Shown: positions 34,721-43,150 of the stretch, piece after piece
Position numbering within the stretch: position 1 is the first letter of the stretch
Layout of the letters: the number at the start of each line of letters is the position of its first letter
NCBI RefSeq assembly: GCF_029278605.1
Contig: NZ_CP119572.1
Span: forward strand, 1,736,001-1,800,000
Direction: 5' to 3'
DNA length: 64,000 nucleotides
Origin: Cupriavidus sp. WKF15
Lineage (GTDB): Bacteria; Pseudomonadota; Gammaproteobacteria; Burkholderiales; Burkholderiaceae
Translations under genes and position numbers: made by a program
Notes under the pieces: model-generated
What the model was told of the DNA's origin: nothing
Database searches by the model: none
What the model saw: the letters and a program-made list of their open reading frames with translations, nothing else

Positions 34721-35773
34721 ATGAAGAGGATGGGAGCACTCTTGGTGGTGGCGATGGCAACAGTGCCCGGCATGGCGGCGGCACAATCGGGGGTGACCCT
34801 TTATGGTGTAGCCGATCTTTACATGGAGTATGTCAAGTCAGGGTCGAATCATGTTGCGCGGGTCGAGGATGGCGGGCTGTATCAGTCGCGGTGGGGCCTG
34901 CGCGGCAAAGAGGAGTTGGGGCAAGGGATGTCGGCAGTCTTCACGCTCGAGACGGGACTGGCGCTCGACAGCGGCACGGCCCAGCAGGGCGGGCGCCTGT
35001 TCGGCCGCCAGGCCTGGGTCGGCCTGAGCAGCAACGACTGGGGCGCGCTGACGCTGGGCCGGCAGAACACGCCGATCTACTACATCGAGGGACAGGCGTC
35101 GGCCTTCGGCTTCTCGCCTTACGGGCCGCTCGGTCGCCTGCAGAACAGCGGACCCGCGGGCAGCAGCCTGACGGCGCGCGCCGACAACTCGGTCCGCTAC
35201 GAAAGCCCCGAGCTCGGCGGCCTGCAAGCCAGCCTGCTCTATTCATTCGGCGCCGAGCGGACCAGCGCGCCGCGCGACGCAGACCGGTTTGCAGGTATCG
35301 GGCTGACCTATGCCCGCGGTCCGCTGTGGCTGGGCGTGGCTTACGAACGTACCTACAGCATCAACGCGGTCGCCGACGCCGACCGCGACGAGCGGGCGAT
35401 CGGCGCTACCTACGAGTTCCCGTGGCTGAAGGTGTTCGCCAACGTGCGCCAGGCAACGCGATGGGTGCCAGGGCAGTCGACGCTCAAGGATCGTGGCTTC
35501 CATGTGGGCACCACCATTCCCGTCGGCGGTGCCGGGCTGGTGCTGCTGGCGTACGGCATGCAACAATCGGTTGGCACGTCCAACCGTGGCCAGCAGGCGT
35601 CGATCGGCTACCAGTATTCGCTGTCCAAGCGGACAACGCTCTACACCAACGCCAGCAAGATCTGGAACACCAACAAGACCAACTACACGTTCTCGAACAT
35701 TCCCAACGAGGTCACCGCGACCAGCGTGTCCGACCCGAGTGGCGTCATGATGGGCATGCGCCACCTGTTCTGA
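34721..35773 (+). CDS. General porin (Gram-negative porin, Omp32/OmpC-like)
   Basis: Outer-membrane trimeric porin of 350 residues. A signal peptide (MKRMGALLVVAMATVPGMAAA) is followed by QSGVTLYGVADLYMEY, the standard betaproteobacterial porin start. SRWGLRGKEELGQGMSAVFTLETGL and LGRQNTPIYYIEGQASAFG are conserved strand/loop motifs, and the chain ends in RHLF with the C-terminal Phe used for barrel assembly. The ATG at 34721 is preceded by GAGGAGAG. It is 74 nt upstream of the GlcG/HbpS-like gene. Confidence 0.93.
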   Translation: MKRMGALLVVAMATVPGMAAAQSGVTLYGVADLYMEYVKSGSNHVARVEDGGLYQSRWGLRGKEELGQGMSAVFTLETGLALDSGTAQQGGRLFGRQAWVGLSSNDWGALTLGRQNTPIYYIEGQASAFGFSPYGPLGRLQNSGPAGSSLTARADNSVRYESPELGGLQASLLYSFGAERTSAPRDADRFAGIGLTYARGPLWLGVAYERTYSINAVADADRDERAIGATYEFPWLKVFANVRQATRWVPGQSTLKDRGFHVGTTIPVGGAGLVLLAYGMQQSVGTSNRGQQASIGYQYSLSKRTTLYTNASKIWNTNKTNYTFSNIPNEVTATSVSDPSGVMMGMRHLF

Positions 35774-35847
35774 CCGGCACGCCGGCGCGGCGGCCAGCTG
35801 CCGCTGCCGGCAACGGCGATCCCATCCCGCAAAGCATAAGAGAATCC

Positions 35848-36357
35848 ATGAAGCGCTCCATCTTCGCCGCGGCTTTCGGGCTGCATCTGTTCTGCGCATC
35901 GATCGCATCGGCGGCAGGCGTGACACCAATGCAGACGCTCGGCGCGGATGCCGCGGTCCGCCTGACCGACGCGGCCAAACAGTTTGCCGCGGACCGCAAG
36001 GTCCCGGTCAGCATCGTCGTGGTCGATGTCGCCGGCCACTTCCTGAGCGGTGTAAGAATGGATGGCGCCCCGTTCGGGACCTTCGACGTCGCGCGCGGCA
36101 AGGCCATCGCCTCGGCGGCGACCGGTGGTGCCTCCGGCGCTGAACTCGTGAAGCGCTATCAGGCCAATCCCATCGTCTTCGGCCAGATGAGCTCGCTCGT
36201 CTATGGCGGGCCGGTCTTTCCTTCGCAGGGGTCGCTTGGCATCTACGTCGATGGGCGCCTGGTCGGAGCCGTAGGCGTGAGCGGGGGGCCGTCCGACGTG
36301 GACGAGGAAATCGGTCGGCGCGGCATGGCCGCGATCGGGGCGACCGAAGCACCCTGA
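35848..36357 (+). CDS. GlcG/HbpS-family exported protein
   Basis: 169-residue protein of the GlcG/HbpS (DUF336) family with a signal peptide (MKRSIFAAAFGLHLFCASIASA-AGV), so it is periplasmic. The body shows the family pattern: VSIVVVDVAGHFLSGVRMDGAPFGTFDVARGKAIASAATG, then GGPVFPSQGSLGIYVDGRLVGAVGVSGG. Members bind haem or act in glycolate or diol metabolism with unclear roles. It follows the porin by 74 nt and is probably cotranscribed, suggesting uptake-linked scavenging. Confidence 0.83.
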   Translation: MKRSIFAAAFGLHLFCASIASAAGVTPMQTLGADAAVRLTDAAKQFAADRKVPVSIVVVDVAGHFLSGVRMDGAPFGTFDVARGKAIASAATGGASGAELVKRYQANPIVFGQMSSLVYGGPVFPSQGSLGIYVDGRLVGAVGVSGGPSDVDEEIGRRGMAAIGATEAP

Positions 36358-36395
36358 ACTTTGGATGCGCCCTGGGGCGCCTCGTTCATGTCATG

Positions 36396-36427
36396 CGCGC
36401 CTGCCGGGCACAGTACCGTCAGGCGCG
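36396..36427. terminator. Hairpin between convergent GlcG/HbpS-like and hydrolase genes
   Basis: CGCGCCTG (36396-36403) pairs with CAGGCGCG (36420-36427). It lies in the 77-nt gap between two convergent stops, with a smaller GCGCCC/GGGCGC hairpin at 36367-36380. U-tracts are absent, so bidirectional termination is only likely. Confidence 0.45.
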
Positions 36428-36434
36428 TTGCGCA

Positions 36435-37223
36435 TCAGGAGCGGCTGCGGGCCTCGACATCCGCAAGGAAGCACTCGATGCGCGTGGCGAGATCGACCGG
36501 CGTCTCGTCCATCGGATAGTGTCCCGCGTTGCGGATGACATCGATGTCCAGGTCCGCGAATGCCCGGCCGTAGGTCTGCTGCATGATGTCGGCCGTCAAC
36601 GAGGGATCGTGCTCGCCGACCAGCAGGAGCGTGGGGATTTTGGTACCGGTCATTTCGGCGAAGAAGTCAGTGTCGGCCCATGCCCGGAAATATGCGCCAA
36701 ATGCTTCGGGGGCGGCATGTTCGGTCGAGGCCCGGACCATCTTCTCGACCCAATGCCGGCTCAGGCGCTCGCCGGTCGAATGATCCAGCACCGCAACTCT
36801 TGCCGCGTACTCGTCGGCGGCCCGCTCGAACAGCGAGCGCGTTGCCGCATCGAACGGCACCGGCGTGGGCGGCACGGGCGTGATGCCGACCATGGCCGTG
36901 ACGCGCGCGGGGGCGAGCAGGGCGACGGCCTGCATGGCCTTGCCGCCCATCGAGTGCCCGATCAGCGAGAAGCGTTGCCACCCGAGTTCGTCGCCAAGCG
37001 ACAGCACGTCGGCGGCGATCTCGCGCATGTCGAAATGGCCCGGGACCGCGCGCCGGGCACCATAGCCGCGGTAGTCGATGAAAGCATAGGTGAAGCGCTC
37101 GCCGTCGAGCACGTCGACAAGCGGGCCCCATCCGCGCGCATGGCCGAACCAGCCATGCAAGCCGATGACATGGATGGGTCCGTTGCCGATGGTGACTACG
37201 GCGCCGTTCTGCGGTTGATGCAT
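36435..37223 (-). CDS. Alpha/beta hydrolase (esterase/lactonase-like)
   Basis: Cytosolic alpha/beta hydrolase of 262 residues. Catalytic set: Ser in SLIGHSMGGKAM near residue 95, Asp in LLLVGEHDPSL near 210 and His in IRNAGHYPMDE near 237. The oxyanion HG-dipeptide is LHGWFGHARGW. The ATG at 37223 has CGGAG about 9 nt upstream. No signal peptide. It is divergent from the Bug/acetamidase pair, and substrate class cannot be fixed; ring-cleavage hydrolase or simple carboxylesterase are both open. Confidence 0.85.
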   Translation of the reverse strand: MHQPQNGAVVTIGNGPIHVIGLHGWFGHARGWGPLVDVLDGERFTYAFIDYRGYGARRAVPGHFDMREIAADVLSLGDELGWQRFSLIGHSMGGKAMQAVALLAPARVTAMVGITPVPPTPVPFDAATRSLFERAADEYAARVAVLDHSTGERLSRHWVEKMVRASTEHAAPEAFGAYFRAWADTDFFAEMTGTKIPTLLLVGEHDPSLTADIMQQTYGRAFADLDIDVIRNAGHYPMDETPVDLATRIECFLADVEARSRS

Positions 37224-37494
37224 AGGTTTTGCTCCGGTCGTGGATGTGGCGCTCCATCTTGCATGAGCCGCCGCGGCGCGCGCCGGGCAGCTGTCAAGTT
37301 CTTGGACAATCCGGTAAGTGCGGCCCGCGCGGCGCCGGGCGAAGGCCAGCAGGCATGGCGAAGTCGCAGAACGGAGGACGTTTTGGTAAACGGCTCCCCA
37401 AATGGGGAAGCACCTTGTGTCCGGATCAGCGAGAGTACGAGCCTGGGCTGACCCTGTCGCCCACGCATCGCGATTCACAAGGAGACCAGAGTCA

Positions 37495-38538
37495 ATGCAA
37501 AGCCGGAATTCTCCGTCATCCCACGCCGTGCCGCGGCGGCTGGGCAAGCTTGCCGCCATGGCGGTGGCCATCGGCGCCACGCTGGCCGTGGCCGCCGCGG
37601 GCCTGCTTCCGGGCGTCGCCAACGCCGCCGCGGACGCCAGTGCGCAAGCCGCGTGGAAGCCGTCGAAGCCGATCACCTTCATCGTTCCGTTTCCGCCGGC
37701 CGGCATCAACGACGTGCTGGCCAGGGCCGTGGCACAGCGCCTGTCGAGCGTGCTGGGGCAGCCGGTCGTGGTGGAAAACCGGCCCGGCGCCAGCGGCAAC
37801 ATCGGCGCCGAAGCGCTCGTGCGCGCAGCGCCGGACGGGCACACGATCGGCATCCTGAACAGCATCCATGGCGTCAACGCCGCCTTCTACCGCAAGCTGC
37901 CCTATGACGTGGCGCACGACCTGGTGCCCGTGGCACCGCTGGGCGAGTCGCCGCTGGTGCTGGTCACGAACCCGCGCACGCCATTCAAGTCCGTTCCCGA
38001 GTTGATCGCCTATGCCAAGGCAAATCCCGGCAAGGTCAACTACGGCGGCCCGACCAGCTATCCGCTCGAGATGATCAAGACGATGGCCGGCGTCGATATC
38101 GCCAATATCCCGTACAAGGGCAGCGGCCCGACCATCAACGACATGATCGCCGGGCACATCGACCTGGCGACCGGACCGCTGCTCGAGTACATGCCGCATG
38201 TGAACGCCGGCAAGCTCAAGCTGCTGGCCGTCGGCACGAGCGGCAGGCTCAAGGCCCTGCCCGGCGTGCCGACCGTGGCCGAAAGCATTCCCGGGTACGA
38301 CATCACCGTCTGGTATGGCGTGTTTGCGCCGAAGGGCACGCCGGCGCCCATCGTCGAGCGGCTGCGTGGCGAGATCCGCACCATCATGAACGATGCCGAA
38401 ATCCGCGCCAAGCTGGCCGGCCTGAGCGTGGACACGGCCTTCAGCCAGACCGGCGTGACCGGCCTGACCAACCGCCTGGCCAGCGAAACGCAGCGTGCGC
38501 AGAGGATCGTCGCCAAGACTGGTGGCTATCTCAACTAG
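37495..38538 (+). CDS. Bug/TctC-family periplasmic substrate-binding protein
   Basis: Exported solute receptor of 347 residues with a long signal peptide (about 1-42, ending VANAAA). The TctC opening is WKPSKPITFIVPFPPAGIND, followed by NRPGASGNIGAEALVRAAPDGHTIG and the VPTVAESIPGYDITVWYG signature. AAGGAG at 37479-37484 supports the ATG at 37495. It is 43 nt upstream of the acetamidase-like gene, so the bound ligand may be an amide or its acid. Confidence 0.9.
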   Translation: MQSRNSPSSHAVPRRLGKLAAMAVAIGATLAVAAAGLLPGVANAAADASAQAAWKPSKPITFIVPFPPAGINDVLARAVAQRLSSVLGQPVVVENRPGASGNIGAEALVRAAPDGHTIGILNSIHGVNAAFYRKLPYDVAHDLVPVAPLGESPLVLVTNPRTPFKSVPELIAYAKANPGKVNYGGPTSYPLEMIKTMAGVDIANIPYKGSGPTINDMIAGHIDLATGPLLEYMPHVNAGKLKLLAVGTSGRLKALPGVPTVAESIPGYDITVWYGVFAPKGTPAPIVERLRGEIRTIMNDAEIRAKLAGLSVDTAFSQTGVTGLTNRLASETQRAQRIVAKTGGYLN

Positions 38539-38581
38539 GCCAAGTTCCCGTGGACGGCTCAATCGAAAAGGAACCAGAACA

Positions 38582-39718
38582 ATGATGATAGACAGGAGAC
38601 ACTGGCTGAAGGCCGCTGGCGCGCTCGGCCTCGGCGCGGCGTCGCTGAACGCGGCGGCGCAGGGTAAGGCAGGGCGCGCCGCGCCGGCGGCTGCGTCCGG
38701 CGCCGCTCCGCTGCCCGTGACGCAACCGGGCAAGATCCACCGCATCGAGTCCGCCAGCGAGTCCGTGCGCGTCGGCATTCTCGATCCCAAGGCAGCGCCG
38801 GTCGCCAGCATCGAGTCGGGCGACCTGGTGATGTATCCGAATACCTGGGTCAACTGGGCCAACGGCGCCGCATATGGCATGAGCTTCGAGGACCGCGAGC
38901 CGGTGCGCAAGCGGTTTCCGCAGGGACCGTATTCGAATGTCGGGCCGGTGGAACTGCGCGGGGCGATGCCCGGCGACGTGGTCGAGTGCCGCATGGTGAG
39001 GCTGCGCCCGATCGGCTGGGGATGGAACTCCGCACCCAAGGGGGTCGGTGCACTGCCGAACGACTTCGCCAAGCCGTACCTGCGCTATTTCAAGTTTGAC
39101 GAGGGCCGGCAGTACACCGAGTTCGCGCCGGGCATCCGCATCAAGCTGGCGCCGTTCCAGGGCGTGATGGCGGTGCAGCCTGCCGGCGACGAACCGGTCA
39201 GCGGCATCCTCAGCGGCGCGTATGGCGGCAACCTCGTGCTGCGCGAACTGGTCGAGGGCACGTCGCTGTTCCTGCCTGTCCAGCGGCCCGGCGCGATGAT
39301 CTGGACCGGTGACTCGCATGCCGCGCAGGGCGACGGCGTGGTCAACCAGACCGCCATCGAAACCGCGATGGAAGACATGCGGATCCAGTATTTCCTGCAC
39401 AAGCAGCGGCCCCTGGCCTTGCCGATGGCGGAGACCCCCACGCACTGGATCGTTCTCGGCTTCGGCAAGAACCTGGACGAGGCGCTGGTGGCGTGCCTGC
39501 GGCAGATGCTCGACTGGGTCAGCGCCGCGACGGGCATGGAGCCGCAGGATGTGTACTCGCTCGCCAGTATCACGACCGACTTCCGCATCACGCAGTACTC
39601 CAACCAGACCGCCAGCAACTACACGTCGATCCCGGCCAAGACCGTGCATGGCATGCTGCCCAAGTCGGTGTTCGATGCGTCCTTCCGGGAAAAGCTGTCG
39701 CGCTCGCTGCGCGGCTGA
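38582..39718 (+). CDS. Acetamidase/formamidase-family protein with Tat signal
   Basis: Amidohydrolase of the FmdA/AmdA family, 378 residues, releasing ammonia from short amides. The N-terminus is a twin-arginine leader (DRRHWLKAAGALGLGAASLNAAA), unlike typical cytosolic formamidases. The family body includes GPVELRGAMPGDVVECRMV, GGNLVLRELVEGTSLFLPVQRPGAMIWTGDSHAAQGDGVVN and the late DFRITQ. An AGGAA ribosome site precedes the ATG at 38582. It is coupled to the Bug gene and divergent from nothing; the AraC gene converges on it. Confidence 0.86.
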   Translation: MMIDRRHWLKAAGALGLGAASLNAAAQGKAGRAAPAAASGAAPLPVTQPGKIHRIESASESVRVGILDPKAAPVASIESGDLVMYPNTWVNWANGAAYGMSFEDREPVRKRFPQGPYSNVGPVELRGAMPGDVVECRMVRLRPIGWGWNSAPKGVGALPNDFAKPYLRYFKFDEGRQYTEFAPGIRIKLAPFQGVMAVQPAGDEPVSGILSGAYGGNLVLRELVEGTSLFLPVQRPGAMIWTGDSHAAQGDGVVNQTAIETAMEDMRIQYFLHKQRPLALPMAETPTHWIVLGFGKNLDEALVACLRQMLDWVSAATGMEPQDVYSLASITTDFRITQYSNQTASNYTSIPAKTVHGMLPKSVFDASFREKLSRSLRG

Positions 39719-39748
39719 GGCTTGGCGGCGGGCCGGGGGTGGGGCGTC

Positions 39749-40612
39749 TCAGTCGCCCGGCGCTCCTCCCGGCATGCCGGTCCGGCGAAATTCCGAGGGG
39801 CTGAGCCCCAGGTGCTGGACGAAGAATCTCGTGAAGTGCCCTTGCGCGCTGAAGCCGAGCTGGTGGGCAACGTCGCCGATGCTGGCGTGGCGCTCCGCCA
39901 GCAGGCGCGTGGCGATGCCGATCCGGATCCAGTCCAGGTATTGCTGTGGCGAAATGCCCATGCAGGCCTTGAACTGGTGGAACAGCCGGCTGCGCGACAT
40001 GCCCACCGCGCTGGCGACCGTCTCGACATTAGGATTTTCTCCCGCGTGGCTGCGGATGTACTCGGTCGCGCGCTTGATCCGGTAGTCCAGAGGCCTGGTG
40101 CTGGCCAGCACTTCAGTCATGGAGCGCCGCTGGAGGTGATGGGCCGAGACCCTGAGCGCCAGGTCGGCGACAGCGGTCTCGCAATCCGCGGAGCCAATGG
40201 TCAGATCGTCGGCGAGATCGCGGGCGAGGCAGTTTCCCAGCGCCGTCAACGATGCGATGGTATCCGCGTCCATGCGCACCAGCGTATCGCTGAAGCGCAG
40301 GCCACTGGCGGGGTTTTCGACCCCGAGCGTGCGCCCGAGCCACTCTGGTTCCAGCAGCAACGCCAGCAGCAGTGAAGGCGAGCCTGCCCTGGCGCTCTTG
40401 GCATGGGTCGACCAGGGATTGACCAGCAACGCGCAGCCGTCGGTCAGCGTCAGCGGCCGGTCGTCGATGCGGAAGTGTGCGTCCGAGCCGCCGAGCTTGA
40501 AGATCAGGTGGAACTCCGCATGGGCATGCGCGACGAGGGGCCCCGATAGGCGATGCAGGGTGGCCCGACCGAAGCTGCCATGGACGATGCGTATCTGGCG
40601 GTCCTTTGCCAT
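39749..40612 (-). CDS. AraC-family transcriptional regulator with cupin-like sensor domain
   Basis: Regulator of 287 residues. The N-terminal half is an AraC-type cupin (AHAHAEFHLIFKLGGSDAHFRIDDRPLTLTDGCALLVNPWSTH). The C-terminal double HTH is VETVASAVGMSRSRLFHQFKACMGISPQQYLDWIRI and ASIGDVAHQLGFSAQGHFTRFFVQHLGLSPSEFRR. GAGGAGAG about 9 nt upstream fixes the ATG at 40612 over a TTG at 40696. It is convergent with the acetamidase gene, the probable target being the Bug/acetamidase pair. A 20-bp LacI-like palindrome lies 102 nt upstream. Confidence 0.88.
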   Translation of the reverse strand: MAKDRQIRIVHGSFGRATLHRLSGPLVAHAHAEFHLIFKLGGSDAHFRIDDRPLTLTDGCALLVNPWSTHAKSARAGSPSLLLALLLEPEWLGRTLGVENPASGLRFSDTLVRMDADTIASLTALGNCLARDLADDLTIGSADCETAVADLALRVSAHHLQRRSMTEVLASTRPLDYRIKRATEYIRSHAGENPNVETVASAVGMSRSRLFHQFKACMGISPQQYLDWIRIGIATRLLAERHASIGDVAHQLGFSAQGHFTRFFVQHLGLSPSEFRRTGMPGGAPGD

Positions 40613-40713
40613 GCAAATTCTCTCCTCAAGCAGGCAAGCGGGCATGCAAAAGGCGCCTGCGTGCAGAAGAGGAGTCCCCTCCAAGTGCTTCGACAATCGC
40701 CTGATGCAGCTAA

Positions 40714-40733
40714 CGTTGCAAACGTTTGCAACG
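40714..40733. promoter_or_regulatory. 20-bp perfect palindrome, LacI/GalR-type operator form
   Basis: CGTTGCAAACGTTTGCAACG is perfectly symmetric around a central CG, the layout of LacI/GalR-family operators. It lies in the 302-nt gap (40613-40914) upstream of the AraC gene; no LacI-family gene is present in the window. The rest of the gap shows no gene. Confidence 0.6.
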
Positions 40734-40914
40734 ACGGATTATGTCACCGATATGGCGGGCGTCAAGAGAAAGGCGGCGCAACTGTTGCGTTTCAGTTGGA
40801 ATGTGGAACCGCGTCCACCCGGCAGGCATGTAAAGGCCGCTTTTTGCACTCTTCGGGCGGGCTGCGTGCCGTGGCCGGAACGCGCCGGAGCGAGCGCACC
40901 GGCAATGGACGAGT

Positions 40915-41961
40915 CTAGGCCCAAGGGGCACGGATGCCGGTCTGATGGCCAAGCGCTTCCAGCGCATCAGCCGTTGCGGGCGCCAGGGCAATGCCGGTCG
41001 CCTGTCGCTCGCGCGCTTCGGCGTAGCCGCGCTCTCCGGGCAATCGTGGCGGGCCCTCGCCAGAGGCCGGCAGCTTGTGGATGGCCGCCGCCAGTTCGGC
41101 CAGCTGCGCTTCAAACTGCGAAGGCTCTACGACTTGCGCGATATCGATCGCAAGCATCCACGCGTTCTGCGTGTGGCGATGGGTGGCCGCGGGGTCCGAC
41201 AGGGCAGGGGAGAGGATCGGATGGCAGGTCAGCAGGCTGCATGCGATCTCGGCCATCAGCGCCAGGCCCGATCCCTTCGGACCGCCCAATGGCAACGGCG
41301 TCGTGGCCAGGTTCGCATCGGTGGTGGCATTGCCCATCGCGTCCATGGCCCAGCCCGGCTCGAGCCGCCGGCCCGCGGCCCTGGCCTGCATGAGCTTGCC
41401 GAAGGCGACGGCGCCCGCGGCCATGTCGAACACGATCGGCTCGCCGCGCGTGGGGCAGGCCATGGACAGCGGCGCGGTGGAGACACCCGCGACCGCGGCG
41501 CCATGGTAGGCCATCAACGGTCCCGAAGCGGCCATGGCCATGGCAAACATTCCCTCGCCAGCGACATGGGCCGTATGGAAGCCTAGCGCGCCGGTATGCG
41601 TCGTTTCCCGCAGCAGCACGAGGCTGGCTCCGGCCCGGCGCGCCCCCGCGATCGCCTGCCTGGCGGCAACACGCATACCGAGTGCACCGGCGCAGCGATC
41701 GCCCTCGATCATGGTCAACGCGGGCAGGCTGAGCCCCGCGCGCGGTTGTGCGCGGCCATTGATCTCGCCCGATGCGAGCCACGCGGCGTATTGCGGGATG
41801 CGCGAGACCCCGTGTCCGGGCGAACCGCGCAGGTCAGCCCACACCAGGCTCTCGGCCACGACTGCAGCAGCTGGCCTCTCCAGCCCCGCCGAACCCAGCA
41901 GCGCCTGTGCGTAGGCCTGCAGTCCGGCTGCGGAGATCCACGGGGCGGGGCGCTCGGTCAT
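40915..41961 (-). CDS. Malate/L-lactate dehydrogenase family (Ldh_2) oxidoreductase
   Basis: NAD(P)H-dependent 2-oxoacid reductase of the Ldh_2/YlbC-type family, 348 residues. Conserved opening WADLRGSPGHGVSRIPQYAAWL carries catalytic His50; further family marks are TTHTGALGFHT, PLSMACPTRGEPIVFDMA and PLGGPKGSGLALMAEI. Possible substrates are 2-oxo acids, ureidoglycolate or imines such as pyrroline carboxylate. Its ATG overlaps the upstream hydrolase stop (ATGA), so the two are translated together. Confidence 0.87.
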   Translation of the reverse strand: MTERPAPWISAAGLQAYAQALLGSAGLERPAAAVVAESLVWADLRGSPGHGVSRIPQYAAWLASGEINGRAQPRAGLSLPALTMIEGDRCAGALGMRVAARQAIAGARRAGASLVLLRETTHTGALGFHTAHVAGEGMFAMAMAASGPLMAYHGAAVAGVSTAPLSMACPTRGEPIVFDMAAGAVAFGKLMQARAAGRRLEPGWAMDAMGNATTDANLATTPLPLGGPKGSGLALMAEIACSLLTCHPILSPALSDPAATHRHTQNAWMLAIDIAQVVEPSQFEAQLAELAAAIHKLPASGEGPPRLPGERGYAEARERQATGIALAPATADALEALGHQTGIRAPWA

Positions 41962-42845
41962 GCCGTCTCCAGCGGCGCCTGGCGGGCCGGGAAGAACTTG
42001 TGCAGCCAGTCCGTGACCAGGTTCAGGGCTGCCTGGTTGTCATCGGAGAAGATGAAATGGTCGATCTGCGCGAGCAGATGCAGTTCGGCCGGCATCCTGG
42101 CGTTGCGGAACAACTCGATCGACTGCTCCGTCGGCGTGACCGAATCCTCGGCGGGATGCAGCAGCAGGAGCGGACGCGGTGCAATCTTGCCGGCCACCTC
42201 GTTCGGCCGGAAGCGCAGCATGCTCTCGACGACCTCGAACGGGAATTCCATGAAGCTTCCCGCGGGCAGGTTGCCGCGCATGGCGGGCGGGATGGGCACG
42301 ATGTCAAAGCGCGAGACCCGCATCGACTGGCCCTTGGCCAGGCGCGCGCGGCCTTCTTTCACCATCGCCTCGAAACGCTCCCAGGCGCCCGGATCGGCAT
42401 GCTGCTGGCGCAGTTTCACTTCGCCGTCGCCCCATCCGGCCGAGGAGATGCAGGCCACGATGCGAGGATCGACGCCGGCGGCATAGACTGCCACGGCCGC
42501 TCCGAAGCTGTGGCCCATGACCGCAATCCTTGCCGGATCGACTTCGCCCAGCCCCTGCAGATAGGTGACCGCGTTGCGGGTGTCGCTCACTTGGTCCTCG
42601 CACAGCACCTTGCCGAGTTCGCCTGCGCTGTCGCCGCAACCGCGCATGTCAAAGCGCAGGACCACATAGCCGAGCGACGAGAACAGACGCGTCGCGAGCC
42701 GCACCATGCCGTCGTCCTTGTTGCTGCCGAACCCGTGCAGCACAGCGATGGCGGGACGCTGCTCGCCTTCGGCAAGGTCGGAGGGGAAATGCAGGGCGCC
42801 GGCCAGGCGAAGGCCGTCGGAGTCAAATGTCACAACCGTGTGCAC
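41958..42845 (-). CDS. Alpha/beta hydrolase (dienelactone hydrolase/COG1073-like)
   Basis: Hydrolase of 295 residues. Nucleophile Ser in AVMGHSFGAAVAVYA near residue 105, Asp in LLLLHPAEDSVTP near 225 and His in LAQIDHFIFSD near 255. The oxyanion region is LHGFGSNKDDG. A GGAG 9 nt upstream of a GTG at 42845 makes that the likely start; an ATG at 42914 would add 23 residues without homology. It is the first gene of a two-gene operon with the Ldh_2 gene. Confidence 0.82.
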   Translation of the reverse strand: MHTVVTFDSDGLRLAGALHFPSDLAEGEQRPAIAVLHGFGSNKDDGMVRLATRLFSSLGYVVLRFDMRGCGDSAGELGKVLCEDQVSDTRNAVTYLQGLGEVDPARIAVMGHSFGAAVAVYAAGVDPRIVACISSAGWGDGEVKLRQQHADPGAWERFEAMVKEGRARLAKGQSMRVSRFDIVPIPPAMRGNLPAGSFMEFPFEVVESMLRFRPNEVAGKIAPRPLLLLHPAEDSVTPTEQSIELFRNARMPAELHLLAQIDHFIFSDDNQAALNLVTDWLHKFFPARQAPLETA

Positions 42846-43150
42846 GATCAATTCTCCAGGTTTCGTGGCACACGATGTTCTACGAAATCCGCGCTCCGAT
42901 GGCTGCCCAACCATCCACCGGCTTACCGGATCGTCCGCTTACTTCGACTGGCGTGGTTCGCCGCCCGGATCGGCTGCCATCAACGCTCGCCGCGGGAATG
43001 GCTGCGGCGATCGGCTGGATAGATACCACCTGAATGGACTGTGTACGCCATCGATGGCCCATGCTGGAAGCCTTGACGCGTTACATAAGGCAGATTTTTG
43101 CAGCACTCGCCTGTCCAGCCGGTTTTGAAAGGTCGTCGGTTCCGCTCAAT
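42846..43150. other. Intergenic region between hydrolase operon and insertion sequence
   Basis: 305 nt with no supportable gene. CCGGTTTTG at 43119-43127 and TTCAAATGTC at 43150-43159 repeat words found at the opposite end of the insertion sequence, so the last 30-40 nt probably belong to the element. Confidence 0.45.
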
